A stretch of 64,000 bases of DNA from Pilatotrama ljubarskyi. Taxonomy: Eukaryota; Basidiomycota; Agaricomycetes; Polyporales; Polyporaceae. Positions 43,974-58,527 of this stretch are shown here, piece by piece (the first letter of the stretch is position 1; each line of letters begins with the position of its first letter). A program made the position numbers and the translations under genes. A model generated the notes under the pieces. It did not search any database. It was not told the DNA's origin and saw nothing but the letters and a program-made list of their open reading frames with translations. The stretch is taken from the NCBI GenBank assembly GCA_022385805.1, contig MU277687.1, forward strand, positions 425,059 through 489,058. Direction: 5' to 3'.

Positions 43974-45751
43974 CTCAACAGAAGAGCGAGCTGAATATCA
44001 TCATGGTAAGGCCTCTATAAGATATGACTGTCATGAACATGCCGCTGATGGCGATACTTCATAGGGTGCCATGACATTTGGCGAGGCGGGGAAACAGGGT
44101 ACGCCCGAGACACTTTGCTGCTCCCGGCTCATCAGTAACCGACGGTTTCGACGCTCGCCTCCATGAGGCGCGAGCGTGACGGACATTGAGGAGATCAGAG
44201 CCATCCTCGATATATTCCAGGCGCACGGTCACTACGAGGTGAGTTGCATCATGATGCTGCGAGTTCACTTCATACCAGTATGCGTGACTCACAGGCGGCC
44301 GTGTTTCACTGGATAGGTCGACACAGCGCGTCTCTATGCCATGGGTACAAGCGAGGAGTATCTTGCAAAGGCTGACTGGAAGAAGCGAGGCCTCGTCGTT
44401 GACACCAAGCTTTACCCTCTTTCCGTGCGCATTCGGTCGATCCGTCACTTGCACTATATTGACTTGCTCATGTCCAGGCATTTGAGTTCTATCGCAAGCT
44501 ATTGCCTAGCAATATCAGCGTCACTCATAAGCCTGAGGTCCGTGCCAATCATGACCGGCTTTCCTTCATCCCGAGCACGCGCTCACGGTTGGAGCACTGC
44601 AGGATCTACGCAAGTGGTTGGCCGTGTCACTCGAGGCGTTGAACACAGAGTACGTGATATTACCTACCCCTTACAAGTTACCCTTGCCCGAACTTACAAG
44701 CAACGTCATATCAGTTCCATTGACCTATGGTACTTGCACGGCCCGGATCGGACGACTCCCTTTGAGAGCACGCTCAGGGCGGTCAACGAGCTGCACAAGG
44801 AGGGCAAGTTGAAGTGCCTAGGTGTCTCGAACTACATGTCGTGCGTCATGTATCTCTCTACGTGCAAAGCAGCAGGGAGCTAAGCTGAACCTCGATCACT
44901 AGCTGGGAAGTCGCAGAGATGGTTGGCATTTGCAAGGCCAATGGCTGGATCCAGCCTACAGTCTACCAGGGTTCCTACAACGCCGTTAACAGGCGCGTTA
45001 ATATCTCTTACTGCTATTCTAGGCGCGACGCTCACGCGGCTGCCTGGCATGCAGGAAGGTGGAACCGGAGCTGTTTCCGTGCCTCTGCAAGTTCGGTATC
45101 GCGTTCTTCGCTTACAACCCCCGTGAGTGTCCGTTCTACCGGCGAGCTCGTCACACATGGTGATCCTTACGATGCGTGGTCTAGTTGGCGGCGGCTTCTT
45201 CACCGGTCGTTACCATTCTACGGAGGAGAAGGTCGAACCCGGCACGCGCTTCGATCCCGACACCATACTAGGCTCCGTGCGCCAGTTCACGTTTCCTCGT
45301 CTTCGGATCTGACGCCGAAACATGCATCACAGAGCTACCGAAACCTCTACTGGAACGAGCACTACTTCAAGGGTATCAAAGCAGTCGAGGAGGTCGCAAA
45401 AAAGCACCGGTTGACACTCACCGAGGTCGCGCTCCGCTGGCTGTCGCACCATTCGCTCTTAAAGCGCGAGCATGGTGATGCGATCATCATCGGCGCGTCC
45501 AGGGTAAAGCATGTCGAACAAGTACGTGCCCTACTCGTTGTTCTGAGATATCCTCCGCTGATAGGCTGCATCTCCTTCAACGACAGAACCTGGACGACCT
45601 CGAGAAGGGCCCTCTGCGTACGTGCTGAGTCCTGGCCGGGTGTATAGCCCCTTGCTGACGGTGGTGGTCTGTTACAGCGGAGGAGGTCGTGAAGGCCTTG
45701 GACGAGGCTTGGATCTCCGTCTCTTCCTATGCTGGGGACTATTTCCACTGA
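43974..45751 (+). CDS. AKR7-type aldo-keto reductase (aflatoxin-aldehyde-reductase family), copy 2
   Basis: This would be an NADPH-dependent carbonyl reductase. The start at 43974 reads MSRPQQKSELNIIM, joined to GAMTFGEAGKQG. The catalytic tetrad is complete: Asp and Tyr in VDTARLYAMGTSEEYL, Lys in VVDTKLYP, His in DLWYLHGPDRTTPFE. Then come [114 protein letters not shown] and IIIGASRVKHVEQNLDDLEK. It ends SSYAGDYFH at 45749-45751. About a dozen exons, keeping frame throughout. One intron, after NAVN at about 44993, starts with GC instead of GT. If that intron is not spliced, the copy would be non-functional. Confidence 0.75.
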
Positions 45752-46110
45752 GTTAGAAGGCCCGAGGGCTAAGTAGAGCTGTATAGTACGCTCGACATGA
45801 TCATCAGCCTTCTGATTTCCGACCGCTTTTTCTATGGTTTGTGGGGATACCGCCTCGGTCTGACGTTGCTATATCTGCCAAGGGCGGATTCTCTACCCAT
45901 ACCCCAAGCAAGATGCGCTTCATTCTGCTCATACTGGCAGCAGCCCTTGCCGAGTACTTGCTATCTCCGAGAATGTTCATAGCATGGCGCCGTAGTGCGT
46001 CACTGTCCTGCTCGGTCAGCATTGACCGGAACTGGTTATCGGAACAACGGACCCTGTGAGTCGAACCTTGACGAAGGTGGTCATGAGGGCTTTTCTCAGG
46101 TTCGAGCAGT

Positions 46111-46118
46111 TATAAATA
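46111..46118 (+). promoter_or_regulatory. TATA box for aldo-keto reductase copy 3
   Basis: TATAAATA lies 93 bp upstream of the ATG at 46204. Confidence 0.55.
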
Positions 46119-46203
46119 TTGAGGACGGAGGCCCGTCAAGCTTGCACACACCTTGTGTCTGACCACCACAGTCAAAGACACTCCCTGTTCGCAATAGATC
46201 ACT

Positions 46204-48061
<1,858 letters not shown>

Positions 48062-48524
48062 ACAGACTGAGCTAGCTACCGAGATGTTTGAGGAGTCACA
48101 TCCCCCGTGTACCTATTCGTACGCATTGTGTAACAGATCTCACGAAGATGCACAATTTGCTCACGGAGCGGCGTGACGATTCCAGAGAGGAGATGCTATT
48201 TCGTGTTGCAGGTACGTCTAAGTAAATCGAATAGCCAATATAATGCGCATAAGATACATGAATGACGATGATGCTATGCAAGAGCGGACATGATTGTAGT
48301 GCGAGAGCGATGCGTGACGAAGGATCCCATGAACATCCGAGCGTATTAGTGAGGCGTGACGCGACATAAAAAACCAGGGACAGATGGGCACGAGGAGGGG
48401 CGGCGTGCCATGTCGAGGAAACAGCGCAGGGTGACTGGCCGGACCGGGGCGCCTTCGGGGGACGGCCGCAGCGCGGACGAAGGAATGGGCGAGGTGTCAA
48501 GAGGCCGCTATTGCAGGAGGCACT
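48062..48524. other. Convergent intergenic stretch, no gene seen
   Basis: This lies between the aldo-keto reductase and the RNA polymerase, which converge. No gene was recognised. Confidence 0.45.
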
Positions 48525-51500
48525 CTATGAGAAGAAGTACAACGAGTCCTTGATCGCCTTGACATCGAACTTGCCTTTCTCCGGCAGAGGAGGCAAGATG
48601 TCGACCAGGTTGACGAACCTGCCCGCGAGGCGCTCCTCGATGGCGGCCTTCGACTTCTTGCTCTTCGTCTTCGTCTTCTTCGTCTTCCGCTTCTTGGCCT
48701 TGCCCGTCTCCTCGTCGATCTCCTCCTCATCCTCCTCCTCGGCTGACTCCTCGTCTTCGCCAATGAGCGACACCTCCTCGGGCTTCGCCGTCTCCTCCTC
48801 CGCCTCGCCCTCAGTCAGAGCCTTCACGTCGTCAGGGGAGATGTCGAGCGACTCGGGTTCGATCTTGAGCTTCTTGAAGTACTCGCCGCCCAGCGCAACA
48901 AGGGGCACCTTGTAGTCGGCGTAGCGCTCGCGGAACTCTTGAGCCAGGGCGCCCAGCACGTCTGACGAGTGCAGAGCAATGAACGTGTCGCGGATGATCG
49001 CGTTCATCTGGTCGATGCTGCCAGCGTGCGTCCAGTACGAGTCGTGCACGGAGGCGAACGTCAATCCTTGAGCCTATCACAAGCAAAGCGTCAGTATGAT
49101 GAGCACGACAGCAACGGGAGAGACTCCAAACGTACTCGGCATTCCAGGGCGGTCAGCATCATGTGTGTCGCATCGAGACTGTGGATGAAGTTCGGCGGGA
49201 AGGCAGAGGCCTGCTTCTGGGAGTTGACCGTCGAGGGAATGTTCGGGTCCGAAATGAACACGGTCTGGAGGGCGGTCATGACCTGCTTGCGCTTCACCGA
49301 GCGGTACGGCTGGACGATCGGCAGCCCGAGCGGCGTCGTCCACACGACGGACGTCATCTGCTCCTTCTTCCAGCGCGGTTGCTTGCTCTGCCTTGACGAC
49401 TTCGGCTCCGAGAACGACTGCACGAGGCGGTCCTGCGGGATCGACTTCGAGATGAGCCGCGCGCACGTGTTCAGCCACGTCTGGATCTCCTTCGCGCCCT
49501 GGAACAGGTTCCCGATCGACGCGAGCACCTTCTTCGCGAGGTACGACGCGCCGAGCCAGCACATCTCGGGCGGAATGTCGCCGCGGTCCTTGAGCTGCCT
49601 CTCGATCTGGTCACGCGCGCCGACAAACGTGACGCCGTAGACGGTCGTCATGACCGTCTGCTTCACGACCTTGCGCGACACCTTGCCCGCGAGGAGCTTC
49701 GCGAACTGGTGGTCCTGCTCCAGGTCGCGCTGGATCGAGTCCTCGACCATCTTCGCGACGTACGTGTACACGTCCGACGGCCTGTCCGCCGCCGCGAGGT
49801 TCACCTGCGCCGCGCCGACAGCGTCGCCGCCGAGCGCGGCGTAGTGCTGCAGGCCGTTACACGTCCCGTCCTGGTGCACGGGGAGCGCACATTCGTACGC
49901 CTCCGGATCAGGCGAGTCGAGGGCGTTCTTGAGCTCGATGCACGTCGCGAGACACTGCCAGGGGTCGTCCGCCTTCGCCCACCACCGGCGGCCCTCGAGT
50001 GGACGCTCGGCGCTGTCGAAGATGTCATCGAGGTGCTCATGCACGAAGTCGACGCGCTCGTCGAAGCTCGCCTTGTCGTATCCTGCCAAGTTCGCGAGGT
50101 GGATCTTGAGCCACCGGAGGCCGCGCTCGCCGAGCGGCTTCGCCTCGCCGAAGAGGAGCAGCCCACGGGAAAGATCGTCGCCGATGTGGCTCAAGTGCGG
50201 GGGGATGGGGTATGCGCGACCACGGAAGTCGACGTTGTGCGGGAGGTAGATGGTATCACCGAGGAACTATATACGTCCATGTCAGTCAAGTTGCTCAGAT
50301 GAAAGACAACGAATGCGACACTTACAGCACGAGCGATCTCGACCTTGTAGTTGATACTGCATCGGTCCGAGTGGTTCGCCGCCCTCGCCTGCATCCACGA
50401 CTTCTGGCGGTCCAAATAGATCGCCTTCGCCTTATTGTCGAACTCCATGTTCGGCGGCCGCTCCGGCTCTGGCTCGTCCGGCACCGCAGGCGGGATCTTG
50501 CAGAAACGCTCGCCCGAATTCCACACACTGAGGACGACGTCGAACACGCGGCGGTTGATCTTCCAAGGAGTGCTGCTGAGCACGTCCAGGCCGGCGAATA
50601 CGAGCTCCAAGCGGCCTGCGTCGGACGCGTGCCGCAAGTACAGCTCCTGCTCGCGCGACTCCTTGAAGCGCATCGCCCACGTGCGGTTGTAGAGGTACCC
50701 GCCGTTGTTGTAGCTCAGCCACGGCTTTGGCTTGACGAGCATGGGCAGGTGGCGCGGGTGCAGGGTTTCGGCGATCGGGTCCTTGGACATGCGTTCGGCG
50801 ACGGCGGGGTTGAACTTGATCACGCCGAGCCTGTGGCCGCGCAGGTACTCGTACGAGTGGAAGAACGCGGGCTGCTCCTCGGTACTGTCATTACAAGCGC
50901 GTCAGTCACACGAACGCCTAGGGAGAGCTCTTCAGGCGAGCCGCACTTACATGATCTCGTTGGTACGGGGATCCTTGATCGACCGCTGGACGGTCGCGAC
51001 GTCCATAAGACAGTCGACCAGGAAGCTGCCGATCTTCACACGGACGAGCTGCGACCACTCTGACGTCCACTCCTCGGAGTCCTCCATGTACTTGCGAGCC
51101 GCGACTCTCCGCGCGTGAAGGTCACGGTAGCCAAGACTGGTGAACACGTTTTGATCACCCGGACGGGCAGGGTTGGAGGAGGGCACGGAAATGTTGTTCT
51201 TCTTGCACATCTCAGCCTTGTACTCGCTCTCGACCGCGCGGCCGACGGCGAGCAGCGCGCGCGCGGTCTTCATGCCGTCCTGGACGCCGCCGGACCCGTG
51301 CAGGTGCATGAGCTCCAGGATAGTGATGAGCGAGAGCTTCTCGGGCTTGAGCAGCCGCAAGAACGGGCTCAGCTGGGATTCCTCCTTGTACCTCTTTTTC
51401 AGGCGCGCTGCTCGACTGTCAGCACACAGGCCTTCGCGTTCCAAAGGTAAGTAACGTTACGTACCGACTACACGTTCTTCGATCTCCAGGTTGGCGACCT

Positions 51501-52815
51501 CGGCCTCGATACGAGCCTGCAGCTTTTGGTGCCAGTGCCACATCCACGTCCTCAGATCCGTCGAGTTCAAGCTCTTGCTCGGCAGCCCGAGCTGGTCAAA
51601 CAGCTCAGCCTGGCGCTTCATGCGCTCGACCGCGACGTTGTACACGGACTGCTCGAGCAGGCGCTGGCGCAGGACGAGGTCCTCGGAGAGCACGCGCCGC
51701 GCGAGGATGACCTGCCCCAAGTGCCGCCGGAGCGTCTCGAGGTTGAACGGTATGTCGCCTTCGAGCGAGGGAGGGGGCGCTTCGTTGCTCGCAAGCTGGG
51801 TCACCGCGCCGTCTTCGCTGAACTTGACTTCGACTTTGGGCGGGGTCTGCGTGGGATGAGTCAGGGCCACCGTGGAGAGGGCCGATTGCCTTACCTTGGC
51901 TTTCGTGACGGGAATGGCTTCAGGGACGTTCTCTAGCGGGTCCTCTACCGTGCGACCGAGCGAGTCTGCGAGGCCGAGCTCGTTGACGACGCTCACCAGA
52001 CCCATCTGCACTGCAGCCCTCGACAACGCCTTGATCGCCTCCGTCGCCTCCTCGTTCGTGGTGAACGCCCTATCGGCCACGACCAGCGCGGGGGCGATCT
52101 GCCGACTAATGATGTTGCGGAGCAACGACATGGGATCGTGCACCTCGGCCCCGGTGACCTCAATGCCCGTAACGGGGTCCGCATGGTAGCGCAGCCACGT
52201 CCTGAGCACAATCGCGTACGTGTTCGCGGTCGGCTGCACGCTCTCGACGGCGTTCTCCATGTCGTTGTAGAGCATCCACAACTCCTCGAGCCAGTCTCCG
52301 CGCTTTGCGGGCTCCCTGTTCGTCGCCATCTCAAAGTACGCCTCGAGGAAGTTGTTGTACAGGCGTGCGTCGACGAGCTGCTCGCCGCGGCGCTCCTCGC
52401 GGAGGCGGTCGAAGATGCCCTTGGCGCGCGGGACGTCGTGCAGATTGTGCAGGCACGCGTCCATGACGGCGACGAGGTCCTGCGTTGGTGAGTCCGTGAA
52501 GAGGTACTGGTGCGTCTGGTCGGCCGAGTCCGCGGGCAGGGGCGTCGGTAGGATCGTGTACTGCGTTCGCTGCCGGAGGAAGCCGTACATATCTTGGTGG
52601 ATGGACGAGCCGGGCGCAGCTGCTGCTGCGCTGGACGAGGGGGGCATGTATGGTGGGTAGTCAGCGCTGGAGCCGGCGGGGGAGGGGACGGCCTCGGCCT
52701 CGAGCTTTTTAGTGGGTGTCGAGTATAGACGGGCAGGCCGGGGAAGACTCTGGCGGGTGTAGGAGACGAGGGCCGCGCCCCGAGCAGCAGCGTTCCGGCG
52801 GGTGAGCGGGATCAT
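48525..52815 (-). CDS. RPO41: Mitochondrial DNA-directed RNA polymerase
   Basis: This single-subunit T7-like polymerase transcribes mitochondrial DNA. The start at 52815 gives a mitochondrial presequence, MIPLTRRNAAARGAALVSYT, then RQSLPRPARLYS. The N-terminal domain fills the first long exon to about 51467. Four introns follow (near 51410-51465, 50885-50950, 50267-50330, 49075-49135). The catalytic part shows DFRGRAYPIPPHLSHIGDDL; motif A VHQDGTCNGLQHYAALGGDA with the catalytic Asp; motif B RKVVKQTVMTTVYGVTFVGA with Lys and Tyr; and motif C VHDSYWTHAGSIDQMNAIIR with the second catalytic Asp. The end, KGKFDVKAIKDSLYFFS, is the usual C-terminus. Just before it lies an unusual insert of about 55-60 residues, first acidic then lysine-rich. 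About 1,340 residues. Confidence 0.94.
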
Positions 52816-54290
52816 CGTCGTCGTTGTCGTCGGCGGCGAGAGAGGAGAGAGCAAAGGAGAGACGAGGAGGGAGAGGGGAGAGAGCAAGGTGTGTTTTTGG
52901 ACGAGCGAGAGAACCAGCAAAGATCCCCTCCTCTGCGAGCACAGTCAAGCGCACCTCCCAAAATTCGTCCTCGTAAAAGTCGCCGCCACCGCCCTGTTTG
53001 TCAGCGACAAACAACGCCACGTGGCTAGAGTCCGGCATCTCGCAAGCGCCGATCGCCTGATGCGCTGATGCGCCTCTTTCCCAGACGGGATGTGTCTCGC
53101 GCCGTCGGATGCCACAAAGTTCGAGCCGATGCGACGTCCTACACGGCAGGCAAAGGGGGGGGGGACCCCGGGCGCGATAGCTGGGGGATAGCCACGACCG
53201 GCGTTTAACTGTACCCGAGCTTTCACACGCCTCTCACCGCGTGGCTTAGTTAAACTATGCCTGGCCTATGGCCCGTATATAGCGAGCAGGAAAAGGAAAA
53301 CTATCACATTGGCGTATGCAGGCAGGCGATAGCAGTGTGATAGCCATGCGTCGACGAGCTGCCCGACAATGTGATAGCCAAGTGCTCTTTGACTTCCTCA
53401 GAGTGTTACTGGCTCGCGCCTTCTGAAAATTTGAAAGGCCGCTTTCACACGTCTGTGACCAAGCGCTTGAGCGAGTTGAGTTCAGTCCTGCCACGAGGCT
53501 ACTCACCGCTTTCCACACGTCCACCCCTGTCTCAATACAATCTCATGTCTGCCCCGCGTCACTCTTCGTGCAAACATGGAAGGCAAGTGGTATCTAACCA
53601 ACAAATGAGGCTCCGCCACTACTTCTGCTTACTTCCTAGGTACGCTCGATTTCCGTCTCAGTTGCTGATCAACGAGGTCGGACCCTGTACTCTAGTCGCC
53701 ATCTGTTCACTATAGCTAGTCGATAGCAGGGCCCGACACCAGGTTTTCCGGTGAGTTTGATCTGTCTTAACAGATCTCGTGAGCCTGTCCAAAATCCCGC
53801 TCAGCAGACGTGCAGTTGTGTGCGTCCTCACGCATTTTCGCGGCTATGTTGTGCCTGACCATAGCCTTTCACCTCTCTTCAGCCAAACGAGCCAAACGGC
53901 GCCTTTCTGCTCTGCGTCACACCGCTTCCACTTACCCGCACCAGACCGCCCCGTTCGTCACGCGTTACCGGTCCACCCCGCGCAATCCCGCTCACCATAA
54001 CACCGCTTCGAGCCCCCCCGCGCCAAACCACACCATTCCCACCATGACGCCGTTACACCGCGACCACCCAGCGACGCCAAACCCGCCAAGCCACAACACT
54101 CCTCGCCGTGTCACGTCGCACCCGACCACGCTTGGAGCACGTCGCTCGACACCGTGTCACGCATCCCCGCCCCATTGCACTCCTCCACCCGAGACCGTGC
54201 CGCTCCCATTCCGCCTCGCACCCGACCGCGCAGTTTTAAAAACCGCTTACACTCCAATCGCACAGTTCTACTTCCGGCCACACACAATCC
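52816..54290. other. Gene-poor region upstream of RPO41
   Basis: A G-run near 53155 and several copies of a GTGATAGCCA-like word between 53190 and 53390 stand out. From about 53930 the plus strand becomes strongly C-rich, with CCGCCC/CACCCGACCGCG words. The long open frames there result from the base composition. No gene was supported. Confidence 0.45.
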
Positions 54291-54298
54291 CGCCCGAT

Positions 54299-54926
54299 CG
54301 CGCCAGGTGCGCTCGCGGCCGCGCCGCTGCCCTCTCGTCGCCCGGCTGTCCCAGACAGCGCCGAGCGTGACCCCACCACGCCTCTCGCGTCGAGCCCGCG
54401 CCAAACTGCATTGCTCGACACCTGATCGCGCAACCCCGGCGCTCAACCGCGCGACTCCGCTCGCAGCCGCGTCGCGCGCATTCCGCGTCGCGCACGGCTG
54501 CCCTAGTCAGCCCCATGCCTGGCGCCGTCACGCCGCTCCCCGACCGCCCGCACCCGACCGCGCGGTTCGACACCCGGCCCCATGCTCCCGCCCACTCGCG
54601 CCAGGTCCGCCCGCGGCCGCGCCGCTGCCCTCTCGTCGCCCGGCTGTCCCAGACAGCGCCGAGCGTGACCCCACCACGCCTCTCGCGTCGAGCCCGCGCC
54701 AAACTGCATTGCTCGACACCTGATCGCGCAACCCCGGCGCTCAACCGCGCGACTCCGCTCGCAGCCGCGTCACGCGCATTCCGCGTCGCGCACGGCTGCC
54801 CTAGTCAGCCCCATGCCTGGCGCCGTCACGCCGCTCCCCGACCGCCCGCACCCGACCGCGCGGTTCGACACCCGGCCCCATGCTCCCGCCCAATCGCGTC
54901 AGGTCCGCCCGCGGCCACGCCGCTCC
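54299..54926. repeat. 298 bp GC-rich tandem repeat, two full copies and a partial third
   Basis: The word CGCCAGGT followed by a GC-rich block occurs at 54301 and 54599, and as CGTCAGGT at 54897, giving a spacing of exactly 298 bp. The first two copies differ at only a few positions (GGTGCGCTCG against GGTCCGCCCG, GTCGCGCGC against GTCACGCGC). The third diverges after about 30 bp. Confidence 0.88.
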
Positions 54927-55279
54927 CCTTACGCCCGCCTGCGCCCCCGACTTCCCCACACAGCGTCACGTTGAGGCTGTTAGGCCCTCAACGCTTCTCT
55001 CGTCCCATCCGCGTGAGATCGCACGGTTCCACACCTGCCTGCACATATTCGCCCAAGCAGCCCGTTCCACTCGCAGCAACGCAGGTCCCTAGCAGCGCTA
55101 GCCCTCGCTTTGGGTGTCGAACGCGCTTCCTCCCGTTGCAACCATTCTCCCCACCGCCATCTCTTGAGCCATCGACTCGCACCTGCCGGGGTCAGCGATC
55201 ATATTGCTGTGATGCCCTCCATTTACGATCGACCTGTGTAAATGTACAGTGTAGTATGAGAAAGCAATCTGTAGCCCGA
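54927..55279. other. Intergenic, no gene seen
   Basis: C-rich sequence grades into ordinary composition before the next gene's 3' end. Confidence 0.4.
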
Positions 55280-58200
55280 TCAAGGAATAGAGAAGTCGTA
55301 GTCTTCATCCACAATCTCAAGAAGATCCCTCTGCCAGCAGTCTTTGAGCTTCGCTAACCACGCCTCGTCGTAGCAGTTCCTCCACAGTCCTCGCGGTGCG
55401 CTTCCGGGCTCGCTACGGGAGTCCGGGGATAACACGCGAACGCGTATGCCATTGCCGCTGGTACGACGTTTGCCCGGAGGTGCTTGCCAGTACCCAATGT
55501 ACTTGGTGTCGATGCGCCACAGAAACGTGCGGAATGCCTCACTTTGCCACTCTGCGAGAACGATGCGGTACCTCGCAGAATGCTCCACCTTGGGTCCATC
55601 GGTCTCATCTCCGCTCATACTCGCTGCGTTCAGCCTGTCGAAGATGATACGATGGCACTCCATGCCTGGGATAGTGAGAACAACAAAGCGTCTGCTGCTA
55701 TATAACTGAGAGAGCGTCAGACCGTTACGTGAACCCGCAGGGAGCAAAGAGGCCCACCGTGCCCTGCCGGGAATTTTTCGCTGTTCTCCTCTGCCTGTTT
55801 CGCTTCTTCTCCTCAGTAGGCGGCGTAACCTGGAGCCGATATGAGCGGCGCAGGCTGATCATATATTGATCCAACACCCCTCCGACGTAGGCGGTGGTCA
55901 ACATGTGCTCGGGCAATTTGTCCGCCGCGAAAGCCCCAGCCTCTGCCTTCTTCAGGAACGTATCGATCGCGATGGCCCTCGCTTCCTCGTTGAAAGCGAA
56001 ACTTTTCCATGGATTTTTGAAGTCCACGCGATACTTGTCGGGGGTGCAGATGACAGTCCCGTCGTCTGCATCATAGCGCTTGATCTCCTCGTCGGAGAGG
56101 GGAGGGTACCGCTCAGCTAGTTGCGATGTGTTCCGTAACTTGAGCAAGGTGAGAACGTGGGCATGAACACGTTCCTATGCAACGATACAGTGAGCATGGC
56201 GCCGGTTCGTCAATTATTCAACGTACCTGCAGAGTGCACCGCGCCGCGGCCTCGAGCTCTTCAGGAGTGACAGCAAGGTCGATGCCGATCACCCTGGCGG
56301 CCCTACGCTCTACCTTGCGATCGGCAGCTCGAGTCTTCGTGCTCTTGACGGCAGAAGCGGACGAGGACGCAGAGGCTTGATGCTCCTCCTGGACTGCCGT
56401 CTTCGACCTCGTGCTTCCCTTCAGTTCCTGCATCTCCCGCGTCATCCTCTCCCTGTACTGTATATTGAGTGTCTGGAATGTATCGGAAGCGGGGATACGT
56501 ACTGGAACCGTCGATTGCTGTCCATGCTTTCCTTGAGAATCTCCGTTTGCGCTTGGCAAGTCTCACGTAGACCCTTGATCTGTTGCAGCATCAACATGAC
56601 GACGGGTGCGTTCAGGTATCCGGACTGGTCCCCAGGCTACGCTCCTTCAGTCACGTTCGGTATGGCGGGGCAAGTCCACACACACCTCTTCATCGTCAAT
56701 GATCCGGCCATGCGCAGTCCGAGCGCTGAGAGCACTTTCATCGTCACTCTCATCTGACTCCGACACATATGTTGCGCGACGCTGGGCGTGGATCAGTCGC
56801 AGCCCCAGTAATAGTTCAGAGTTCACTTACCTTTCCCTTGTCTACGTTGGCGCTTTGGGTCGGCGGAGGATGCGGCGCAGAGGACTGTCCTGTACAGAGC
56901 ATAAGAATCGGATGTCATGATGTCATGAGGGCTTCTCTTACGAGTCGAGGGCTGTCGTGGATCCGATGGACCAGCTGCTTGAACGGTCTCTTCCATGAAC
57001 TGGATACCCACGTCCTCCAACGAGGATAAGGTGGAACGTGACATATCCCTAGCCAACGGACGTCTCGATAAATCCTCCGTTCCAGGGTCCAACTGCAATG
57101 CAGGTCGCTCCATGGCTTGCCGATGGACAGGATCATACGCGGGTTGTGTCGTCAAAGTGCGTTGTAGCGGTGCAGGGACCGCGCTATAGGGAGCCCTAGG
57201 TGCGCTCGGCATGAAGTCACGCAGGCCGGTATCGAAGATCGTGTGCGCCGAGGGTGGCAGCTGTTGCGTTCTGCGCAGGTCGACTTCCGCGCACATACGG
57301 TCGTATTGTTCCAAGACGTGCTGCTTGCGAACGTAGTCGAAACTGTTCCAGTGGTTCATGGCCTGCGCTTCAGTCTGCAAAGAGTTAGATCTGTGATATA
57401 TGCTTCAAACGGGCTACGCACGATATGTTCGCCGCGCGCGCCGAAGTACAACTTTTGAACGGTGCGTATTATGTCGGGATGCGGTGGTTGCGGTCCTCGT
57501 GCGGCTATCGGCGCCACGGCGTACGAGGACTCAGTGGACTGGTGCCACTGATACCCAGTAGGCTGCGGGGGCATGACTCCGGGGACGTGCGACGTTGCAA
57601 ACGACGAGCGAGCGTACGGGGCGGCCCTTCCGGCACCGTACAAGCTAGAAGCCGTGTGTCCATGAGGTAAGAGCCCAACCGCATCGTACACGCCTTCAGG
57701 GGGGCTGGACGAGCTCTACAGAAGCGGGCATCAGCTCGGTCATGCGAGGGCTCAGTGATAGGACGAACCGCTATAGCTGCCGCGGGTCCCTCGTGCGTCG
57801 GGACCGAGGGCGGTCCAGGCTGGGCAGCAGGATTACCTGCGGCGCCGGACAGTTGCTCAGCACAAGGCAGGCGGAACACGTCAGTGCCCGGGATTTTCTG
57901 GCGCTTGCGACGTCGCTGGCGTGATTCTAATCCACGCTCGGACGAGTCGTTCAGGCCAGGCGGAGGCGATCGAACTGTCGCAATGAGCTTGCTTGGCTGC
58001 GTGGCTCGTTAGCGGCCGTCGGAACATGGTTGTGGGACAAGACTCACGCCTGCCCTTTCCGGGCCCTGCGGATGACCAGGCCGTGGCTTCTGTCGTCAGT
58101 CGTGAGATGCTACGACCATCTGCCAAAGAGAGGACCACTAACCCTGGTTGCACGCTTCGGTGCCTCGAGAGGATGAGAACCATCCTGAGTTGATAGTAAA

Positions 58201-58527
58201 CACAATGTGACGCAATCATACGCATGCCTTACCTCTGTTTCGGGCGACAATCGCAATCGCGTGACACCGTCCTGTAGGTACCGCGGTCGTTGACTCTCAG
58301 TATTTCGACAGTCAAAGCAGGTAGTATATACACACCGAGTCCTTGTGTCCGGGGACCTCCGTATCTGCGTATGGTTCTTCAATGCGGCGCTTTTGCCGAA
58401 GGACGGAACCTGAGAGCTAGTATGAGAGACTGAAGTTCCTAGACTGGCTGTCACATCAGGCACCTGTAGAGCTCTCGCTGCTCCGGGAGGAAGAGCTGTC
58501 TTGCTCGCTAGAGGTCGGGTGGCTCAT
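55280..58527 (-). CDS. Large hypothetical protein with a basidiomycete-type C-terminal domain
   Basis: A start at 58527 reads MSHPTSSEQDSSSSRSSESS. A chain of very small exons follows (GSVLRQKRRIEEPYADTEVP, DGVTRLRLSPETE, DGSHPLEAPKRATR, KPRPGHPQGPERAG), each with good GT-AG borders. Longer disordered exons then contain RQRRRKRQKIPGTDVFRLPC, PYARSSFATSHVPGVMPPQP and HWNSFDYVRKQHVLEQYDRM. The C-terminal part is ordered: RYDADDGTVICTPDKYRVDF, YMISLRRSYRLQVTPPTEEK, then RRFVVLTIPGMECHRI and WQSEAFRTFLWRIDTKYIGY, and WLAKLKDCWQRDLLEIVDED, ending at 55280. Arg-rich segments plus this W/R/D-rich end resemble an uncharacterised protein type I associate with mushroom genomes. No enzymatic motif was seen. 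One gene is assumed; it could be two. Confidence 0.6.

Noticed and set aside
49709..51063. Long open frames on the plus strand opposite RPO41
   Set aside because: They are shadows of the GC-rich RPO41 coding exons, have no motifs, and run across its introns.
54010..55357. Long Pro/Arg/Ala-rich open frames on both strands in the tandem-repeat region
   Set aside because: The high C content removes stop codons. The translation merely repeats every 298 bp and lacks a conserved domain or splice pattern.
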